Notes under the pieces: model-generated | The model's database searches: none | What the model was told of the DNA's origin: nothing | The model's input: the letters and a program-made list of their open reading frames with translations, nothing else | Shown here: positions 62,476-64,000 of the stretch, piece by piece | Position numbering within the stretch: the stretch's first letter is position 1 | Layout of the letters: the number at the start of each line of letters is the position of its first letter | NCBI GenBank assembly: GCA_031761405.1 | Contig: JASEVX010000008.1 | Coordinates: 76,096,744-76,160,743 of the forward strand | DNA length: 64,000 bases | DNA from: Serripes groenlandicus | Lineage: Eukaryota > Mollusca > Bivalvia > Cardiida > Cardiidae | Direction: 5' to 3' | Made by a program: the position numbers and the translations under genes

Positions 62476-64000
62476 ATTTTTTGACAAAGCTAGAAGGTCG
62501 AATCAAAGGTGACCCTTATCCCGCACTGAATTTTACTTTCAATTTCAGAAAATACAGCATATTCTGAAAATGGCTCTGAATGTGTCAACATAGCTTAGAA
62601 GGCCTAAATTAAAATTACGTTTGTTTGCCCTTTACCGACCGACCCAAATTAATTTTATTGCAAAAAGTGTTGGAAGATTTTTTTTATTTTGCTCTATTGT
62701 TGCTTCGCTAATTTGTAATCTCGCGAGACAGTTAAAAGGATAGATTCATCCAATGGAATCGCTTTCTACTTGAAGAAATAACACCACGTGATATTTTTGC
62801 AGGCAAAACAGATCATGTGATTTTTTTTTTCACGCGCTTTAAGCTTGCATACTCAAAAATGACCCCCAAAAATAACATCTGTGCGTCCATATATGGACAC
62901 AATGTCGGTATTAAATCGAAGTCCATTCTATAATCTCGGTTTTCCAAAAATCTATATTTAACTTTGTCCTAATCCTGCACCAAAACATGCAAAAATTCTG
63001 ACGCTTCCAGGGTCGAATCTGGTGTACGTAATGTTTGTCACACGAAAATACACATATGGGACAATATTTGACCATTTATCTATCGTATAAAGTAAACACA
63101 AACGGTCTTACTCACATTTTTATGTGTTTCAATCTCTTTTTAATCCACCTCATAGAGGCCTGACGTTTAATAACTCACAATGTGGTCGATTTGAACTGAG
63201 GATAACCGAATACGGTATTGTGGGTATTGTCATTAAAGTACACCAAAATGGATATTTAACGAAATAGTTATATATCTTATTCAAACAAGTTTGGGCGATA
63301 TTTCGTTTATTTAGTTTTACCGATTTTGTCTAGTTTATTTAACCGAAAAAAAAATTTGTTACAGATTTCAAATTTGTATCCGTTGTGAATTGAATTTTGA
63401 TAGATTAAAGTGGTAAAGAGGTAAGCTGCATGCATACATTTTAGGCTCAAATTAATATAATAATAATTATAGATATGTGTTTTTTTTTGTACACAATTAC
63501 TTTTCACAAACTGACATAAATAATATTAAAGGGATAATAAAAACAAAGAACAACACACTTGTTTTTTAATGTTTTTTATATCAATCACTTGATAATAAAG
63601 TTCTAATTTGGACCCCCAACATTTATAAGATGACCCTCAACTTTGATGACATGGGGGTCACATTGACCCTCAAGTTTCAAAGCTTAGGGAAAACCCTGTA
63701 CAGGGTTATTTCTTTGACAAATCGCGGTAATTTTCGAGATTTACCGAGTGGCTGGGAGTATACTTTCAGTTTTGCAATATTAGCTGATGTTTACAATCGA
63801 TGCATGTCTTGTGCGCATGCCTATTCAACGGCCCCAATATTGCTGCGGCATCAGAAAGGGGACAAAATGTCCAAATTTTAAAAATCTTCTCCTCCGAATC
63901 TGCCTGTCAGATTCAAATATAATTTGATAGAAATGTTCCTTGGGTGACCCTCTATAAAAATTGTTCAAGCCATACTGAGTGGTCGAAAAACATGGCAGTC

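Larger units (their letters stand above)
52977..64000 (-). repeat. Right arm of giant palindrome, runs off the window
   Basis: Reverse complement of 39621-50996. By eye the arms differ by the 351-bp segment absent at 57968/57969, G11 here against C14 on the left (57317-57327 / 46646-46659), TA and A-run lengths near 57805, a TTT near 55344, and point changes such as 58727-58728 and 59473. The last 40 bases of the window match 39621-39660 perfectly, so the arm continues beyond it. Confidence 0.97.

Overview
This is eukaryotic DNA, most likely the nuclear genome of a bivalve mollusc. No bacterial-style operon, CRISPR array or plausible prokaryotic gene is visible. The evidence for a bivalve is the density of repeats typical of clams and oysters: interspersed elements that open with AGCTCRCCT-type ends, carry a core of 150-180 bp tandem units and close with a small hairpin followed by CTTGTTT; tRNA-derived SINEs; foldback MITEs; and a Mutator-like transposase relic. 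The single convincing host gene belongs to the intron-poor B-box/beta-propeller (TRIM-like) class that is greatly expanded in bivalves. The genus cannot be fixed from sequence alone.

Layout. 1-15 kb is AT-rich and gene-poor. It holds many decayed copies of one small palindromic MITE, a LINE 3' fragment (6.6-6.9 kb), two copies of a CCGG-rich composite repeat (3.2 and 9.2 kb), a 12-bp minisatellite, tRNA-like SINE heads and a foldback repeat at 14.7 kb. 15.4-19.1 kb is the gene: a 4 x 91 bp tandem repeat, two probable non-coding 5' exons with good splice sites, one coding exon of 416 codons (17396-18646) and an AATAAA. 19-25 kb is repeat-rich, with a G-run/purine tract and Helitron-like tandem-core elements. 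25.4-33.4 kb is a stack of insertions nested at least four deep, including a large foldback element with a 5-bp target duplication. 33.6-34.2 kb has two short, nearly perfect palindromic structures. 36.1-41.0 kb is a long-inverted-repeat element containing a MITE that itself contains a broken LINE.

The dominant feature is a giant palindrome. The left arm (39621-50996) is repeated in reverse complement as the right arm (52977-64000), running off the window edge, with a 1980-bp spacer. The arms are nearly identical: one 351-bp indel, homopolymer and dinucleotide length changes, and a handful of substitutions were found by eye. Each arm carries the same degraded Mutator-like transposase, the same SINE with its 12-bp target duplication, and the same roughly 150-bp satellite at its inner end. 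The spacer holds a different satellite element and a short stretch that looks like a decayed coding exon. The palindrome is either a very young inverted duplication (or one kept uniform by gene conversion) or an assembly join; the sequence alone cannot decide.

Apart from the TRIM-like gene, every coding signal recognised belongs to mobile elements, and all of those are broken. No clearly new multi-gene system was found. The most unusual things are the palindrome, the nested foldback stack, and the shared 3' hairpin + CTTGTTT rule linking otherwise different tandem-core elements.
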